Source: Giesbergeria sp. (GTDB taxonomy: Bacteria > Pseudomonadota > Gammaproteobacteria > Burkholderiales > Burkholderiaceae_C). From it: 6,948 bases of DNA. Below, piece after piece: positions 5,930 to 6,948 of the stretch. The translations under genes and the position numbers were made by a program. The stretch is taken from positions 1 to 6,948 of the forward strand of contig JAUYGP010000732.1 in NCBI GenBank assembly GCA_030690515.1, read 5' to 3'. Below the pieces are notes generated by a model. That model saw only the letters and a list, made by a program, of their open reading frames with translations, had not been told where the DNA came from and ran no database searches. Numbering within the stretch: the first letter of the stretch is position 1; every line of letters starts with the position of its first letter.

Positions 5930-6676
5930 ATGCAAGACCTTCCCCGTGCGCTCAATCTGGCTGGTGCCAGCAACTTCCGTGACCTGGGCGGCTACCAGGG
6001 CCTGGGCGGCCAAACGCTGCGCTGGCGGCGCCTGTTCCGCTCAGACCACCTGGCGGCCCTGACCCCGGACGACCAAGCCAGGCTACAGACGCTGGGCATT
6101 ACGCGCGCGATCGACTTCCGGGGCGCCAGCGAACGCGCCGCCCAGGCCTACGCACTGCCCGGCGTGGCCTACCACCCGCTCACCATTGAGCCCACCGTCA
6201 TCCACCGCGCACTGGCCCTGCAACAGCAAGGCCACACGCTGACCGCGCAGGACGCCGTGGGGCTGATGCAGGAAACCTACCGGGGCTTTGTGCACGACAA
6301 CGCACCGCGCTTTGCTGAAATGTTTCGCCTGCTGCTGGACAACGACAGCCCCATCGTCTTCCACTGCACGGCGGGCAAAGACCGCACCGGTTTTGCCGCC
6401 GCGCTCATCCTGCTGGCGCTGGGCGTGCCGCGTGCCACGGTCATGGAAGACTACCTGCTCACCAACGGCCTCTACCGCCGCCCCGAAGGCCTGGCCAGCC
6501 TGGCGCCATCCGAGGTGCTGGCCGTGCTGTGGCGCGTGCAGGAAGACTTCCTCGACGCCGCGCTGCACCGCGTGGATGCCGACTTTGGCGGTATCGACAC
6601 TTACCTGGTGGATGTGCTGGGGCTGGACACTGCAGCCCGCAAAGAGCTGGCACAGCGCTATCTGCAAGCGTTGTAA
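5930..6676 (+). CDS. Tyrosine-protein phosphatase family protein (PtpB/LipA-like)
   Basis: A 248-residue cysteine phosphatase. The P-loop HCTAGKDRTG (145-154) carries nucleophile Cys146 and Arg152 in the CX5R pattern. The form HCxAGKDRTG is typical of the group containing Mycobacterium tuberculosis PtpB and Listeria LipA, which act on phosphotyrosine and, in some members, on phosphoserine/threonine or phosphoinositides. The N-terminal NFRDLGGY (15-22) and the RSDHL element that follows are also family hallmarks. No signal peptide is visible from the chosen start, so it is predicted cytoplasmic; some relatives are secreted. I took ATG 5930 because the conserved region begins at once after it and the in-frame extension back to 5795 lacks family similarity and crosses the nested inverted repeat. 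The ribosome site is weak. The substrate in this organism is unknown. The gene is divergent from the cyclase; a functional link between the two is only a guess. Confidence 0.9.
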   Translation: MQDLPRALNLAGASNFRDLGGYQGLGGQTLRWRRLFRSDHLAALTPDDQARLQTLGITRAIDFRGASERAAQAYALPGVAYHPLTIEPTVIHRALALQQQGHTLTAQDAVGLMQETYRGFVHDNAPRFAEMFRLLLDNDSPIVFHCTAGKDRTGFAAALILLALGVPRATVMEDYLLTNGLYRRPEGLASLAPSEVLAVLWRVQEDFLDAALHRVDADFGGIDTYLVDVLGLDTAARKELAQRYLQAL

Positions 6677-6759
6677 GCATCGGTTGCACACCCCCGGCGG
6701 TGCGCGACAGCCGCTGCAAAAAAAGGTATACCTGCACCCCACACCGCAGGAGAGACACC
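6677..6759 (+). promoter_or_regulatory. Leader of the interrupted VOC-family gene
   Basis: This 83-base spacer follows the phosphatase stop. It has a weak hairpin (GCACACC...GGTGCGC, 6686-6705, one mismatch) without a T-run, a seven-A run, and a short perfect palindrome AGGTATACCT (6724-6733). AGGAG (6748-6752), seven bases before the next ATG, is the strongest ribosome site in the window. I see no well-spaced promoter. Confidence 0.35.
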
Positions 6760-6819
6760 ATGCAAGTTCAGCCCTACCTGTTCTTTGACGGCCGCTGCGA
6801 AGAGGCGCTAGTGTCCTGA
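6760..6819 (+). pseudogene. 5' fragment of a PhnB-like VOC (glyoxalase-fold) gene, interrupted
   Basis: The frame starts MQVQPYLFFDGRCEEAL behind a strong AGGAG site. This opening is typical of PhnB/VOC-superfamily proteins (glyoxalase/bleomycin-resistance fold), in which 'YLFFDGRCEEAL' forms the first strand and helix and is normally followed by E/F-x-F-Y. Here the match ends after residue 17 and a stop comes two codons later. Intact members run to about 140-160 residues, so the gene is broken by whatever begins near 6812. The rest of the gene, if present, lies beyond the window. The family call rests on only 17 residues, and the biochemical role of an intact copy would be uncertain. Confidence 0.65.
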
Positions 6820-6948
6820 GTTGGAAGTTGGTTGAAGAAAAAAAGATGTCGAAATCGTCGTCAGACAAGGCGCAAACCGCAGCGATAGCCGTTGCTATCG
6901 CGAGGATTTGCAACGCAGCATGGCGGCGATTCTCGGCATCTTTATGAG
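6808..6948. mobile_element. Probable end of an insertion element or MITE, family unassigned
   Basis: At CTAG (6808-6811) the VOC reading frame gives way to sequence unlike its surroundings: TGTCCTGAGTTGGAAG, a purine-rich stretch (6832-6845), then a long imperfect palindrome. CTAG could be a duplicated target, since several IS groups, such as the IS701 family, use a four-base YTAR site. TGTCCTGAGTTGG would then be the terminal inverted repeat. No transposase can be read in the part inside the window, and the other end is not visible. The family therefore cannot be named, and an alternative such as an extragenic palindromic repeat is possible. Confidence 0.55.
6842..6943. repeat. Long imperfect palindrome with perfect 8-bp central hairpin
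   Basis: AAAGATG (6842-6848) pairs with CATCTTT (6937-6943). The pairing continues inward to 6862/6922 with three G-T pairs and one bulge. The middle is looser, with GCAAA (6872-6876) opposite TTTGC (6907-6911). The centre is a perfect stem, GCGATAGC (6882-6889) and GCTATCGC (6894-6901), with loop CGTT. As RNA it would form one long hairpin of about 100 nt. Confidence 0.7.

Noticed and set aside
6083..6913. 276-codon minus-strand frame opposite the phosphatase and running into the element end
   Set aside because: Most of it is antisense to the phosphatase. The part inside the putative element (with SDDDFDIFF) might be a transposase tail, but it reads straight through the presumed element end and has no family motif.
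6846..6947. 33-codon open frame beginning at ATG 6846 after a purine-rich stretch
   Set aside because: It lies wholly within the long palindrome, so its sequence is explained by pairing, and there is no sign of a protein family.
1..6948. tRNA, rRNA, CRISPR array or riboswitch
   Set aside because: No regularly spaced repeats, cloverleaf consensus or known riboswitch core was seen on either strand.

Overview
The window is GC-rich DNA with the codon use and gene content of a beta-proteobacterium. Burkholderiales, probably Comamonadaceae (Acidovorax-like), is the best guess. That placement is inferred from the style of the proteins and was not tested by any search.

Layout from left to right. 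A biotin-protein ligase gene (birA, minus strand) runs off the left edge and lacks only its last few codons. Upstream of it on the same strand, overlapping by ATGA, is a small SET-domain protein-lysine methyltransferase of eukaryotic type with a post-SET zinc cluster. A 120-bp divergent spacer holding a 35-nt strictly alternating purine-pyrimidine tract separates it from topB on the plus strand. TopB is a large DNA topoisomerase III whose C-terminus carries zinc-binding Cys clusters, a Lys/Ala-rich histone H1-like linker and a SWIB/MDM2 domain. Two hairpins, the second followed by TTTT, end topB. A convergent minus-strand gene then encodes a six-helix membrane diguanylate cyclase (GGEEF) with an intact RxxD inhibitory site. 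Divergent from it is a tyrosine phosphatase-like protein (HCTAGKDRTG signature). The spacer between these two holds a nested inverted repeat. At the right edge the start of a PhnB/VOC-family gene is interrupted at a CTAG by foreign sequence, probably the end of an insertion element or MITE that contains a roughly 100-nt imperfect palindrome.

How the genes may work together. Two lysine-modifying enzymes (SET and BirA) form a translationally coupled pair. The SET gene lies head to head with a topoisomerase that carries both a SWIB domain and a histone-like lysine-rich tail. SET and SWIB are the two 'eukaryotic chromatin' domains long noted in chlamydiae, so this neighbourhood is the most interesting part of the window: the topoisomerase tail is a natural candidate substrate for the methyltransferase, though that is inference. 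The cyclase/phosphatase pair looks like ordinary signalling genes. The right end records a recent disruption of a gene by a mobile element.
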